Source: Leucobacter sp. L43
GTDB taxonomy: Bacteria; Actinomycetota; Actinomycetes; Actinomycetales; Microbacteriaceae
Direction of reading: 5' to 3'
Assembly (NCBI RefSeq): GCF_016597785.1
Contig: NZ_JAENJG010000001.1
Location: 1,178,001 to 1,242,000 of the forward strand
Length of the DNA: 64,000 nucleotides
How positions within the stretch are numbered: position 1 is the stretch's first letter; the number at the start of each line of letters is the position of its first letter. Shown here one piece after another: positions 8,631 through 17,516 of this stretch. Under the pieces are notes generated by a model. That model saw only the letters and a program-made list of their open reading frames with translations, was not told where the DNA came from and did no database searches. The translations under genes and the position numbers were made by a program.

Positions 8631-9370
8631 GACTGTTCTCCTCGTACTGCTTGGGTGTGTGCGCGGCCGAGCAGGGCGCGGCCGACGATGACGTGATGGG
8701 CTCCGAGCTCGATCGCGCGGAGCGCGATGACGGCATCGACGCCTCCGTCGACACTCACCTGCACCGCCGGAGCGAGCTGCGGAATGCGTTCGAGCAGTTC
8801 GGGGCGCGCGGGCTCCCGCGTGCCGGGCTCGATGAGCATGATCAGGGCGCCGGCAGTGCCGGCGTCGAGACTCGCCGGGTCGTCCCCCGGTTCGAGCACC
8901 GTCCAGACCTCTCCGCCGGCGGCGCGGAACGCCTCGGTCAGGGAGGCGTCCGCTGCCACGCCGGCGGGCACTGCGGCGCGCTGCGCACCGACCGAGGCGG
9001 CGGCCTCGAGTACGGCGGCGATCTCGTCGCGCAGCTCGGGGTCGTACCCGTCGACGGCGCGGCCTCGCGCTCCCGCGAGCACGATCAGGTGGACCTCGAG
9101 CAGCGAATCAGGATGCCGCGCGCCGAGGTCTCGCAGTTCGGCTGCGACGATCCCTCGATGCACCAGCTCCCCGGTGTCTTCGCGATCGAGAATCACATCG
9201 AGATGAATCGGCAGGCCGATCGCCGCGAATCGGTCGGCGACGGCTTCCCGATCCGGCGCAGGCGCGGCGTACAGGCTGCCGTACACCGATCCTTCCGGCA
9301 CATCGGTGATCCATGCAGCATGGGGCGGGGCGGCAGCGGACGAGGGCTCCGCGAACTGCACCGCGCTCAT
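8627..9370 (-). CDS. Ribulose-phosphate 3-epimerase-like TIM-barrel protein
   Basis: A 247-residue protein that is only distantly like ribulose-phosphate 3-epimerase (Rpe/AlsE family). The metal-binding and acid/base residues of that family can be found in order: His and Asp in IHLDVILD, His in EVHLIV, and Asp in VDGGV; the phosphate-binding end VGRALLG is also present. The usual phosphate loop NPGFGG is replaced by EPGTREP. The family interconverts xylulose-5-P and ribulose-5-P, or allulose-6-P and fructose-6-P. Located between the polyol dehydrogenase and the pentulokinase, with 4-base overlaps on both sides, it probably acts on the kinase product. The divergence means another sugar phosphate could be the substrate. 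Confidence 0.72.
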   Translation of the reverse strand: MSAVQFAEPSSAAAPPHAAWITDVPEGSVYGSLYAAPAPDREAVADRFAAIGLPIHLDVILDREDTGELVHRGIVAAELRDLGARHPDSLLEVHLIVLAGARGRAVDGYDPELRDEIAAVLEAAASVGAQRAAVPAGVAADASLTEAFRAAGGEVWTVLEPGDDPASLDAGTAGALIMLIEPGTREPARPELLERIPQLAPAVQVSVDGGVDAVIALRAIELGAHHVIVGRALLGRAHTQAVRGEQS

Positions 9371-10824
9371 CCGCGGCTCCGGTCGAGCGTGTCGATCGCT
9401 GCGACCTCGGCGTACCGCGCGAAGCGCTCGGTCGAGACTCTGGCGGGCTCGGCCGCGACCCGCCGGGCCGGCTTCCAGTGCTCCGCGAGCTCCATGATGG
9501 GCGTCTCGCTCAGCACCGCGGCGGCCTGCACGGCCGCTCCGCGCGCGACCGCCTCCGGTGCGTCGACGAGATGCACCGGTTTGCCGAGCGCATCGGCGAG
9601 GATCTGCCGTGTCGCGGCGGAACGGGCGGCGCCGCCGATGGCGATCACTTCGCCGTCGGTGCGCACCTCGCAGCGCTCGAAGTGGGATAGCCCGGCGACG
9701 AGACCGAACACCACGCCTTCGTACGCCGCACGTGCCAGTTGCTCACGGCTCGTCTCGGTGGTGAGGTCGGCGAGCAGGCCGGAGGCCAGCGGCCGGTTGG
9801 GCGTGCGCTCCCCATCGAGGAACGCCGCGAGCACCGGCCCATCGCTCCCCGCCTGCAATGCGAGGGCGGAGAGTTCGTCGTGGTTCGCTCCCATGAGTCT
9901 CGCGAACGTGTCGATCACCTTCGCTCCGTTGAGCGTGCAGACGAGCGGCAGGAAGCCGCCCGTGAGGTTCGCGACGCCGTTCACGAATCCTCGCGCATCG
10001 CGCACGGGCTCTGGTGTGGTCGAGAACACCACCCCGGAGGTGCCGAACGCGAAGACGGCGTCTCCCTCCGCGATCCCGAGGCCCAGGGCCGAGGCGTGCT
10101 GGTCGCCGCCGCCGGCGGAGACGAGTGCCGGCTCTGCGATGCCGAGCTCGGTCATGGCCGCCGAGGTCGTGGTGCCGGCCACGCCGTCGGGCGGGAGCAC
10201 CTCGGGCAGCATCGCCGCCCAGTCGCGCGACTCGTCGATGAGCGCGAGGTGATCGAGCAGATAGCGGTTCGCCGACGGGTCGAAGTACCCGGTGCCCGAT
10301 GCTTCGGAGCGGTCGGTCGCGAACGCCCCGGTGAGCCGGTACGTGAGATAGTCGTGCGGCAGCAGGATGGTCGCGAGTCTCGAGAAGTTCTCCGGCTCGT
10401 GATCGGCGAACCACGCGATCTTGCTCAGCGTGAATGCGGCGGTCGGGAGCGATCCGGTGGACGCGATCAGGCGATCCGCACCGATGCGCTCGGTGAGCCG
10501 GCGCAGCTCGCCGTCGGTCGTCGTGTCGTTCCAGAGCTTCGCGTCGCGAATCACCTCGCCGTGCGCGTCGAGCGGCACCATGCCGTGGCACTGCCCCGCG
10601 ACGGAGATCGCGCGAACGCTCACGTCGCCCGCTTGCGCGAGCGCAGCGCGGAATGCGCCGACGAACGCATTCCACCAGGCATGGGGATTCTGCTCGCTGC
10701 GCGGCGGCGCGACCGGCGGATGCGCGGCAGTGGCTCCCGCGATCCGGCGCCCGTCGTCGAGCGCGAAGAACTCCACCTTGCACGACTGCGTCGACGTATC
10801 GACGCCGCAGACGACGGCGATCAT
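9367..10824 (-). CDS. FGGY-family pentulokinase (xylulokinase-like)
   Basis: A 485-residue kinase of the FGGY family; the N-terminus VVCGVDTSTQSCKVEFF is the family phosphate-1 motif and GQCHGMVPLD and SGTGYFDP are as in XylB. The C-terminal domain has AIGGAARSAATRQILAD, the FGGY signature 2 region. It would phosphorylate the ketose made by the neighbouring dehydrogenases, most likely D-xylulose at O5. Start ATG overlaps the stop of the SIS-domain gene (ATGA) and its own stop overlaps the start of the epimerase-like gene, so kinase, epimerase and isomerase are translated as a coupled set. L-ribulokinase or L-xylulokinase activity is an alternative. Confidence 0.9.
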   Translation of the reverse strand: MIAVVCGVDTSTQSCKVEFFALDDGRRIAGATAAHPPVAPPRSEQNPHAWWNAFVGAFRAALAQAGDVSVRAISVAGQCHGMVPLDAHGEVIRDAKLWNDTTTDGELRRLTERIGADRLIASTGSLPTAAFTLSKIAWFADHEPENFSRLATILLPHDYLTYRLTGAFATDRSEASGTGYFDPSANRYLLDHLALIDESRDWAAMLPEVLPPDGVAGTTTSAAMTELGIAEPALVSAGGGDQHASALGLGIAEGDAVFAFGTSGVVFSTTPEPVRDARGFVNGVANLTGGFLPLVCTLNGAKVIDTFARLMGANHDELSALALQAGSDGPVLAAFLDGERTPNRPLASGLLADLTTETSREQLARAAYEGVVFGLVAGLSHFERCEVRTDGEVIAIGGAARSAATRQILADALGKPVHLVDAPEAVARGAAVQAAAVLSETPIMELAEHWKPARRVAAEPARVSTERFARYAEVAAIDTLDRSRG

Positions 10825-11465
10825 GCGGCGCCTCCCCGCGTCGGCGCCTCGATCGTATCCGGCAGGTCGCGCTGCTGGCCGACGATCCCGGCCGGGTGGA
10901 TCTGCACGACCTCTTCCCAGCTGAAGCCGCGCAGGCCCATGAGCGTGACGGTGAGGGCGTCTCCCCACGCTCCGGCCACGAGTGTGCTGCCGAGTGCGAT
11001 CAGGCCGCCTGCGTCGGCGTCGACCGGATCTGTGGTGAGGTGGACGACGCGCGTCGCGGCCGCGGCGAAGGGCGAGTCGGGTCGCTCGGTCACCGCGACG
11101 ACGTCGGTTCCGCGCTCGACGAGGCGCTCGACGAGCTGGGTGAGTTCGACTGACTGCCCGCCCTTCGAGAAGGCGATCACGAGGTCGTCCGAGGTCACGG
11201 CTCCCATGCCTCCGTGGAGTGCGTCTTGCGAGGGGAGGTAGAACGCCGGCGTCCCGGAGACCGACAGCAGGTGAGCGAGGCGCTCGGCCATGATGCCCGA
11301 CGTGCCGGCGCCCGTGGTCACGACTTTGCCGGTGCAGCGCTGCACGGCCGAGACCACGTCGGCGAAGCTGTCGTCGATCTGCTCGGCGAGATTCGCCAGT
11401 GCTTGAGACTCGCGAAGAATCGACTCTCGTGCGTGATGCACGAGGTCGGCGGCGGTTGCGCTCAT
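10821..11465 (-). CDS. SIS-domain sugar-phosphate isomerase (KpsF/arabinose-5-P isomerase-like)
   Basis: A 214-residue single SIS-domain protein. The sugar-phosphate motifs TGAGTSG (near residue 53), HGGMGAVTSDDLVIAFSKGG align with the SIS part of KpsF/KdsD arabinose-5-phosphate isomerases, but the CBS pair of those enzymes is missing. It would interconvert a ketose phosphate and an aldose phosphate; arabinose-5-P isomerase or 3-hexulose-6-P isomerase activity are the closest known reactions. Start chosen at the ATG with AGG 8 bases upstream; ATGs seven and ten codons earlier exist. It is the first gene of the minus-strand polyol operon, divergent from the SorC-type regulator. Confidence 0.8.
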   Translation of the reverse strand: MSATAADLVHHARESILRESQALANLAEQIDDSFADVVSAVQRCTGKVVTTGAGTSGIMAERLAHLLSVSGTPAFYLPSQDALHGGMGAVTSDDLVIAFSKGGQSVELTQLVERLVERGTDVVAVTERPDSPFAAAATRVVHLTTDPVDADAGGLIALGSTLVAGAWGDALTVTLMGLRGFSWEEVVQIHPAGIVGQQRDLPDTIEAPTRGGAA

Positions 11466-11598
11466 ATGATTGACCTGATCTCTCATTTGTTGCATTTATT
11501 CTATCGTCTTGCGCGATGCGAAGCGACTTCCGGCTCGACGCAGTGCGCGCCCCGGAATCATCCGGTGTGAGATGATGACCCATCGAGAGGAGACGACC
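11466..11598. promoter_or_regulatory. Divergent control region of the polyol operon and its regulator
   Basis: The 133-base gap between the divergent SIS gene and regulator is locally AT-rich. On the minus strand TAGAAT (11498-11503) is a good -10 hexamer, though no clear -35 precedes it. Just downstream lies ACAAATGAG (11482-11490, minus), resembling ACATCTGAG and ACATTTGAG in the other SorC control region. Overlap of that motif with the expected transcription start would suit repression. On the plus strand AGAGGAG before ATG 11599 is a strong ribosome binding site. Confidence 0.5.
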
Positions 11599-12546
11599 AT
11601 GGAACCCGGTCCCAACAGGCTGGTCGAGATGGCGCACGTCGCCCGAGAGCACTTCATCAACGACGTTCCGATGGTGGAGCTGGCCGCGCGAACCGGCATG
11701 TCCCGCTTCCGCGTCGCCCGGCTCATCGCCGAGGCCCGCGACCTCGGCGTGCTGCGCATCAGCGTCGGCGCACCGCAAGCGCTCAGCCGCGACGACGTCG
11801 CCGAACTGCGCCGACGGTACGGGCTCCGCGACGTCCGGTGCGTCACGATGCCCGACGCCGACGCCGACCCGCGCGCGCTCCGCGCCGCTCTCGGCCGCGC
11901 CGCAGCCGAGTACCTCGAGACGCAGGTCCAAGCCGGAGAGGTGCTGGGGTTCGCGAGCGGTCGAACGCTCGCCGCGATTCCCGAGCACCTCCGCGCGCTC
12001 CCGCAGTGCGATGTCGTCCAGCTGACCGGGCTCGCGGGCCCTCCAGGTGAAACGGCTGGAGATCTGGTGCGCACCGTCAGTGCGATATCGGGAGGCGAGC
12101 CCGCATCGCTGTACGTTCCGCTCGTGGCGTCCGACGCCGAAGCCGCAGCCATGCTCTGCCGCCAGCCCGGCGTCGCCGAGACGCTGGCGCGCATGGGAGA
12201 GGTGACGCGCGCCGTGCTCGCGGTCGGCAGCTGGAGCCCCATCGTCTCCCAGCTCGCGGATTCGATCTCCGACGACGATGCGGGCGGTCTGATCGCGAGC
12301 GGTGTGCGCGCCGACGTCGCGGCGTCGCTCTTCGACGGTTCGGGCGGCCGGGTTTCGGCCCTCGATACTCGCACCATTGCGATCCCCTTCGATCAGTTGC
12401 GCGCGATCCCCGAGATCGTCGTCGTCGCGGGTGGAGCCGAGAAGCACGCCGCGCTCCGGGCCGTGCTGCTCGCCGGGTTCGTGACGACCCTCATCACCGA
12501 CCGCGCCTCGGCGCTGTCGCTGCTCTCCGGGCCGCGCACAACCTGA
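11599..12546 (+). CDS. SorC/DeoR-family sugar-responsive transcriptional regulator
   Basis: A 315-residue regulator with an N-terminal helix-turn-helix (HFINDVPMVELAARTGMSRF, about residues 20-39) and a C-terminal sugar-phosphate-binding domain of the SorC family, seen in VLGFASGRTLAAIPEH and in the LAVGSWSP and GVRADVAASL segments. Members bind a phosphorylated sugar and control the adjacent polyol operon. Start ATG 11599 has AGAGGAG 7 bases upstream; longer starts would lack one. It is divergent from the SIS-kinase-dehydrogenase operon, so that operon is the natural target, and it is about 40 percent similar by eye to the second SorC regulator at 16.6 kb. Confidence 0.9.
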   Translation: MEPGPNRLVEMAHVAREHFINDVPMVELAARTGMSRFRVARLIAEARDLGVLRISVGAPQALSRDDVAELRRRYGLRDVRCVTMPDADADPRALRAALGRAAAEYLETQVQAGEVLGFASGRTLAAIPEHLRALPQCDVVQLTGLAGPPGETAGDLVRTVSAISGGEPASLYVPLVASDAEAAAMLCRQPGVAETLARMGEVTRAVLAVGSWSPIVSQLADSISDDDAGGLIASGVRADVAASLFDGSGGRVSALDTRTIAIPFDQLRAIPEIVVVAGGAEKHAALRAVLLAGFVTTLITDRASALSLLSGPRTT

Positions 12547-12547
12547 A

Positions 12548-12589
12548 CGGCGGCGGCTTCCACCCCTGCCCGGGAGGAAACCGCCGCCG
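12548..12589. terminator. Bidirectional terminator after the SorC regulator
   Basis: A perfect 9-bp arm CGGCGGCGG (12548-12556) pairs with 12581-12589, and after one mismatch TTCC pairs with GGAA (12576-12579). It sits between convergent stops at 12546 and 12602. Confidence 0.75.
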
Positions 12590-12601
12590 CTCGATCGCCG
12601 A

Positions 12602-13675
12602 CTACTCCTGGCCGGGCAGACCCTCGTACGCGATATCGCCGGTCTTGAGGTTCTCGGCGATCAGTTCGCTCAGCCCGTCGAGGAAGGCCGGGCGATCGTT
12701 GACGACGTGATCGAGAGCATCCTCGACGTTGTCCTGCGTGATGGGGGGCATGGTGTAGACGAGGTTGTTGTCGACATCCTCATCGCGTGCGATCGCAGCA
12801 GCCACCGCAACGCCGGTCGCGAGCTGGACCGTGCCGTTCTGCAGCGAGGTGCCGATGAAGTCGCCGTTCTTCACAGCGTTGAGACCATCCTCGATGCCGT
12901 CGATGCCGACGACCGGAATGTCGTCCATGCCTGCCTCGCGCAGCGCCTGCTTGGCGCCGAGACCCATGTCGTCGTTCTGCGAGATGACGCCGTCGATCTC
13001 ATCGCCGAAGGCGGAGATCCAGTTCTTCATCTTGTTGACGGCCTCGTCGCGGCTCCAGTTCGCGGTGTCCTTCGCGAGCACGCTCACATCGGGGTTCTCC
13101 TCGAGCACCTGGTCGATGCCGGCGCCGCGGTTGATCTCGCCCGAGCCGCCCAGCGGGCCCTGCAGGATGACGACGTTGCCCTTGCCTCCGAGCTCGTCCA
13201 TCATCATCTGTGCTTCCTGCGCGCCAGCGGCGACGTCGTCGGGCTGCACGCTCCCGGCGACCTCGTCATTGTTCAGTGTCGCATTGACGTCGAGGAAGGG
13301 GATCCCCGCCTCGCTCGCCGCGGTCACCTGCGGCTGCAGCGTATCCGCCTGAACGGGGACGACCATGATCGCGTCCACGCCGGCCTGGATGAACTGATCG
13401 ACCTGGGTCGCCTGCGTCGAGACGTCCATCTTCGCGACGTTCCACAGGATCTCGATGTTGTTGTCTTCCGCGTAGCGGTCGATGCCTTCCTTGCCTTCGG
13501 TGATGAAGGAGGACATGTCGTAGACGCTCACGCCGACGGTGACGCGTTCCTTGCCGCTGTCATCGGCGCCCTGCTGCGCTGCAGGATCGCCGGCACCGCA
13601 AGCCGCGAGCGACAGCACTGCCGCGCCGGCCACGGCAACCGCGAATCCGCGGTTCATTCGGGAGGTGAACTTCAT
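12602..13675 (-). CDS. Sugar-binding lipoprotein of an RbsB-type importer
   Basis: A 357-residue substrate-binding lipoprotein, with a signal peptide ending in the lipobox LAAC near residue 26 and a Peripla_BP_4 fold ([19 protein letters not shown] at the start, [16 protein letters not shown] and VVGIDG in the second lobe). The family binds ribose, xylose, autoinducer-2 or polyols. The start has GGAG 6 bases upstream; an earlier ATG four codons before would cover it. The gene ends the minus-strand transporter operon after ATPase and permease, 82 bases from the permease stop with a hairpin between. Substrate is unknown; the genomic setting suggests a polyol or the sugar acted on by the nearby SDR/PfkB pair. 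Confidence 0.9.
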   Translation of the reverse strand: MKFTSRMNRGFAVAVAGAAVLSLAACGAGDPAAQQGADDSGKERVTVGVSVYDMSSFITEGKEGIDRYAEDNNIEILWNVAKMDVSTQATQVDQFIQAGVDAIMVVPVQADTLQPQVTAASEAGIPFLDVNATLNNDEVAGSVQPDDVAAGAQEAQMMMDELGGKGNVVILQGPLGGSGEINRGAGIDQVLEENPDVSVLAKDTANWSRDEAVNKMKNWISAFGDEIDGVISQNDDMGLGAKQALREAGMDDIPVVGIDGIEDGLNAVKNGDFIGTSLQNGTVQLATGVAVAAAIARDEDVDNNLVYTMPPITQDNVEDALDHVVNDRPAFLDGLSELIAENLKTGDIAYEGLPGQE

Positions 13676-13730
13676 GGGGTACTCCATTTCGATGGTGAGT
13701 GATGAGGGGAGAGTCGTGCACTGGGGGATC

Positions 13731-13754
13731 TCGCCGCGCCCGTGGGAGCGGCGA
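13731..13754 (-). other. Intercistronic hairpin before the binding-protein gene
   Basis: A 7-bp stem (TCGCCGC at 13731-13737 with 13748-13754) around a 10-base loop lies between the permease stop and the binding-protein start. Such structures often protect or separately process the binding-protein part of an ABC operon transcript; no T-run is present. Confidence 0.4.
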
Positions 13755-13757
13755 CGG

Positions 13758-14771
13758 TCAAGATCGTCGACGTTTGCTGGCCCACACGTCGACCGCGACT
13801 GCGGCGACGATCAGCACGCCCTTGATCACGTCCTGCCAGTAGGCGGGGACGGTCAGAATGTCGAGACCGTTGTTCAGGGTCTGAATGAGCAGCAGGCCGA
13901 GCGCGGTGCCCCAGACGGTGCCGCGGCCACCCATGAGGCTCGCCCCGCCGATCACGACTGCGGCGATGGCGTCGAGTTCGTAGCCCTGGCCGAGGTTGGG
14001 CGACCCGCTGATCACGCGGGAGGAGAGCATGATGCCGGAGAGGCCGGCGAGCGCGCCGCTGATGGCGTACACGCTGTAGAGCACCCGGCCGGTCTTCACG
14101 CCGGCGATCTGCGCGGCGAGCGGGTTGCCGCCCACTGCGTAGACGCGCAGGCCGTAGCTGGTGCGGCGCATCATCAGCCCGAATCCGATGATCATGAGGA
14201 TCATGAGGATCACGGGAACGGTGAGCCCGAAGACGCGCGTGTTCGCGAACTGACCGTACTCGGTGGGCAGACCGTTGATCGGCGCACCGTCGCCCAGCAC
14301 GAAGGCGAGGCCGCTGGCCAGCGTGAGCATGCCGAGCGTCGCGATGAACGGCGGCACCTTCATGACCGAGACGACGAAGCCGTTCACCGAACCCGCGGCG
14401 AAACCGACGGCCACGGCGACGATCGGCGCGAGCCAGATCTGGTCGGGCATCTCCTTCGCCGCGACGGCGGCGGCCATGGCGCTCAAGGCGATGACGCTGC
14501 CGACCGACAGGTCGATCCCGCCGGTGAGGATCACCAGCGTCTGCCCGAGCGCGATCAGCGCGAAGGGCGCCGCCGCGACCAGAATCGTCGTCACATTGTC
14601 CACCGTGCCGAAGCGCGCGCTGCGGTACAGGAAGAAGGCGATGATGAGCAGCATCACGATGACCATCGCGTAGCGGATGGCCAGTTCGCGGAACCAGGGC
14701 CCCGAGAAGCGGCGGAGATCGCCGCTCTCGGACACCGTCCGCATCACTTCGGTCTGTGTCGGATTCGACAT
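13758..14771 (-). CDS. RbsC-type sugar/polyol ABC transporter permease
   Basis: A 337-residue membrane protein of the BPD_transp_2 family with about ten hydrophobic segments starting at residue 27. The family motifs [16 protein letters not shown] near residue 85 and [18 protein letters not shown] near residue 275 are intact, and the length is that of RbsC rather than of the longer GguB at the start of the window. It begins one base after the stop of the ATPase gene (TGA-C-ATG), so the two are coupled. It would form the pore of the second importer in this window. Confidence 0.92.
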   Translation of the reverse strand: MSNPTQTEVMRTVSESGDLRRFSGPWFRELAIRYAMVIVMLLIIAFFLYRSARFGTVDNVTTILVAAAPFALIALGQTLVILTGGIDLSVGSVIALSAMAAAVAAKEMPDQIWLAPIVAVAVGFAAGSVNGFVVSVMKVPPFIATLGMLTLASGLAFVLGDGAPINGLPTEYGQFANTRVFGLTVPVILMILMIIGFGLMMRRTSYGLRVYAVGGNPLAAQIAGVKTGRVLYSVYAISGALAGLSGIMLSSRVISGSPNLGQGYELDAIAAVVIGGASLMGGRGTVWGTALGLLLIQTLNNGLDILTVPAYWQDVIKGVLIVAAVAVDVWASKRRRS

Positions 14772-14772
14772 G

Positions 14773-16377
14773 TCATGCGTCCTTTCGAGGAGCGTCTGCG
14801 GGTTCAGCGGCAGCCGCGTCCGCTTCCGTGGCTTCGAGTCCGCTGGCGAGGCGGAAGATTCGGTCCTGCACCTCGGCGCGGGAGAGGTCGGCTGCGGTGA
14901 GCTCACCGGCCACCGCACCCTCTCGCAGCACGAGTGCACGGTGGGAGAGGCTGAGGATCTCGGGCATATCGCTCGACGCCATGAGCACGGCCATGCCGCT
15001 GGCGGCCAATTCGACGATGATGCGGTAGATCTCGCTTCGCGCTCCGACGTCGACGCCGCGCGTCGGCTCGTCGAGCAGCAGCACGTCGACATCCCCGGTG
15101 AGCCAGCGGGCCAGCACCACCTTCTGCTGATTGCCGCCGGAGAGCGTCTCGAGCGACTGGTCGAGATCGCGGCTGCGCAGTCGCACCGAATCCATGACCT
15201 CGCCGACCCGCTCGCGACGAGCGCGCTGACGCAGGAACCCTGCGATGGAGAATTGGCCGAGGCCCGGCAGAGTGCCGTTGTCGAGCACCGACATCGGGAG
15301 CACAGCGCCCGAGCCCTTGCGATCCTCCGGCACGAGCGCCATCTTCGCTGTGATGGCGGCTGCTGGCTCGCCCGGCTTCACGCGCGATCCGCGGACCCTG
15401 ACCTCGCCGCTCTCCGACTTGCGGACGCCGAACACGGTCTCCATGAGCTCCGTGCGTCCGGCGCCGACCAAACCGGCCAATCCGACGATCTCGCCGCGGC
15501 GCACCTGCAGCGAGATGGGGGCGTTCGCGCCGGTGACCTGCAGCGCGTCCAGCTCGAGCACGACGTCAGCGCTCGGCACACCGCGCTCTGGGAAGAGGTC
15601 TTCGAGCTCTCGTCCGATCATCGCCGTCACAATGTCGTCGTCGGTCAGGTTCGCGAGCGCCTGGTCTTCGACGAGCTCACCGTCGCGGAGCACGATCACG
15701 CGGTCGGCGATGGCCCGAATCTCCTCCATCTTGTGCGTCGTGAACAGCAGCGCGACGCCGCGGTCGCGCAGCAGCCCCATGACCTCGAGCAGTCGGCCGA
15801 CCTCCCGCTCCGAGATCGCGCTCGACGGCTCGTCGAGCAGGATCACGTTCGCGCCGGTGTTGGTGGCTTTGACGATCTCGATGATCTGACGGATGCCGAC
15901 GGCGAGGTCGCCCATGCGCTTGCGCGGATCGATCGTGAGCCCGAAGACCGCGAGCTGCTCGCGGGCCTGCTCGATCATCGCGCCACGGCGAAGCCCCAGC
16001 GGTCCGCGCAGCTCGCGTCCGATGAAGAGGTTCTCGTACACGGTGAGCTCGAGGATCGACGCGAGCTCCTGCGGCACGATGGCGACGCCGAGTCGGTGCG
16101 CCGCTTGAGCGTTGCCCGCGGGAAGCGGGGTGCCCTGGACCTCGACGGTGCCGCCGTCCGGGCGGTACTGACCCGATGCGATCTTCATCAGCGTGGACTT
16201 GCCTGCGCCGTTCTCGCCCGCGAGCGCGGTGATGGTTCCCGCCTCGAGGCTCAATGAGATTCCCCTGAGCACGGGGATCCCTCCGAAGCCCTTGACGATG
16301 TTCGTGCATTCGAGCAGCGTCCCGGTGGCCGGCACGTGCTGCGCGGAGTCGCGCGTGTGTGCCTGCTGGTTACTCAT
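14773..16377 (-). CDS. RbsA-type sugar/polyol ABC transporter ATPase
   Basis: A 534-residue double ATPase. The first nucleotide domain has an intact Walker A (GENGAGKST, near residue 62) with the altered signature LAVGIRQ; the second has the altered Walker A GLVGAGRTE and an intact LSGGNQQ and LLLDEPT. This is the standard CUT2 arrangement. The start at 16377 is preceded by GGAGAGG about 9 bases upstream; an ATG seven codons earlier would overlap it. It is the first gene of the second importer operon and is divergent from the second SorC regulator. The C-terminal 25 residues are an Ala/Asp-rich extension. Confidence 0.92.
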   Translation of the reverse strand: MSNQQAHTRDSAQHVPATGTLLECTNIVKGFGGIPVLRGISLSLEAGTITALAGENGAGKSTLMKIASGQYRPDGGTVEVQGTPLPAGNAQAAHRLGVAIVPQELASILELTVYENLFIGRELRGPLGLRRGAMIEQAREQLAVFGLTIDPRKRMGDLAVGIRQIIEIVKATNTGANVILLDEPSSAISEREVGRLLEVMGLLRDRGVALLFTTHKMEEIRAIADRVIVLRDGELVEDQALANLTDDDIVTAMIGRELEDLFPERGVPSADVVLELDALQVTGANAPISLQVRRGEIVGLAGLVGAGRTELMETVFGVRKSESGEVRVRGSRVKPGEPAAAITAKMALVPEDRKGSGAVLPMSVLDNGTLPGLGQFSIAGFLRQRARRERVGEVMDSVRLRSRDLDQSLETLSGGNQQKVVLARWLTGDVDVLLLDEPTRGVDVGARSEIYRIIVELAASGMAVLMASSDMPEILSLSHRALVLREGAVAGELTAADLSRAEVQDRIFRLASGLEATEADAAAAEPADAPRKDA

Positions 16378-16556
16378 GTTGCATTCACCCCTCTCCACGG
16401 CGAGCGGAGGTTCCTCGTCGTCCCGGCATGTGGGCGCTTCGTTCGAGGCCCGTATAGGTTTTTACCATGAGTTGTAACATCTGAGAAACATGCCCGCACA
16501 TTTGAGCGATGCTACAGTCTCTGTGTCCCACTGCGCCAATCCGATGGAGGAGCCCC
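16378..16556. promoter_or_regulatory. Divergent control region of the RbsABC-type operon and SorC regulator 2
   Basis: This 179-base gap is notably AT-rich. On the minus strand TGTTAC (16474-16479) and TATACG (16451-16456) are spaced 17 bases and could drive the transporter. Two direct repeats, ACATCTGAG (16477-16485) and ACATTTGAG (16498-16506), are 21 bp apart, two helical turns, and the first overlaps the candidate -35; these look like operator half-sites. TACAGT (16513-16518) could be the -10 for the regulator, whose GGAGGAG lies at 16546-16552. Confidence 0.5.
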
Positions 16557-17516
16557 ATGAGCGAGGTCGAACGCCGCATGGCCCTCGTCGCAACGCGGCA
16601 CTATCTCGATGGCTTGTCTCGCATAGAAATCGCAGATGAGCTCGGAATTTCCCGGTTTGCCGTCGCGCGCCTGCTCGAGCAAGCGCGCGAACGGGGAATC
16701 GTGCGATTCGAGATCGCTTCACCCGACGAACTCGACCTCGGGCTCTCCGCTCAGTTGCGCGCAGCCTTCCAACTTCGACACGCAATTGTTGTACACGCAC
16801 CCGGTGGCGCGGAGGACACGTTGAAGCGGCGTCTCGGTACCGCCGCGGCGCGACTCGTCGAAGAGGTGATGACGCCCGGCGAGGTGCTCGGCCTGGCCGC
16901 AGGCCGCACCTTGCGCCAGATGGTGATGGCGTTCCAGTCGCTCCCGCCCGTCGATGTCGTCCAGTTGGAGGGCGTCGCCGCAGGTTTGCAGGAGAGCGGC
17001 GTCGAACTCGTGCGGCACGCCGCGAGGGTATCCGGCGGCACCCCGCACGCGCTGCTCGCTCCGCTCCTGACACGCAGTGACGAGACCGCCGAGCTGCTCC
17101 GCGACGAGCCCGCTGCTCGCGAGACGTTCGCCCGATTCTCAGAGGTCACCACCGCGGTCGTCGGCATCGGAAGTTGGAATCCGGAGGATTCGCAGGTCTC
17201 GATGCTCGCGGGGCAGCTCGGGATCCGCGAATCGCTCCTCGACACCGGCGTGCGCGCCGACCTCGGCGCCGTACTGCTCGACATCGACGGTGCGGTAGTC
17301 GAGAATGCTGTGGGACGGAGCGTCGGCATCGACGCCCCGGGGCTCCGCAACGTCCCCCATGTGCTCGCCGTCGCCGGCGGGCCGCTGAAATTCGTTGCGG
17401 TGCGCGCGGCGCTCCGCAGCGGGCTCATCCACTCGCTCGCATGCGATGCGAGCACCGCCCAGGCACTGCTCGCAGATGCCTCACGTACCGACCCGCACCG
17501 AAGGAGCGATTCATGA
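16557..17516 (+). CDS. Second SorC/DeoR-family transcriptional regulator
   Basis: A 319-residue regulator with an N-terminal helix-turn-helix (HYLDGLSRIEIADELGISRF, about residues 17-36) and a SorC sugar-binding domain (VLGLAAGRTLRQMVMAF; VGIGSWNPED; GVRADLGAVLLD). It matches the first regulator segment by segment, so the two probably arose by duplication. GGAGGAG lies 4 bases before ATG 16557. It is divergent from the RbsABC-type operon and its stop overlaps the following SDR gene by ATGA, so it is autoregulated with the SDR and PfkB genes or at least co-transcribed with them. Confidence 0.9.
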   Translation: MSEVERRMALVATRHYLDGLSRIEIADELGISRFAVARLLEQARERGIVRFEIASPDELDLGLSAQLRAAFQLRHAIVVHAPGGAEDTLKRRLGTAAARLVEEVMTPGEVLGLAAGRTLRQMVMAFQSLPPVDVVQLEGVAAGLQESGVELVRHAARVSGGTPHALLAPLLTRSDETAELLRDEPAARETFARFSEVTTAVVGIGSWNPEDSQVSMLAGQLGIRESLLDTGVRADLGAVLLDIDGAVVENAVGRSVGIDAPGLRNVPHVLAVAGGPLKFVAVRAALRSGLIHSLACDASTAQALLADASRTDPHRRSDS

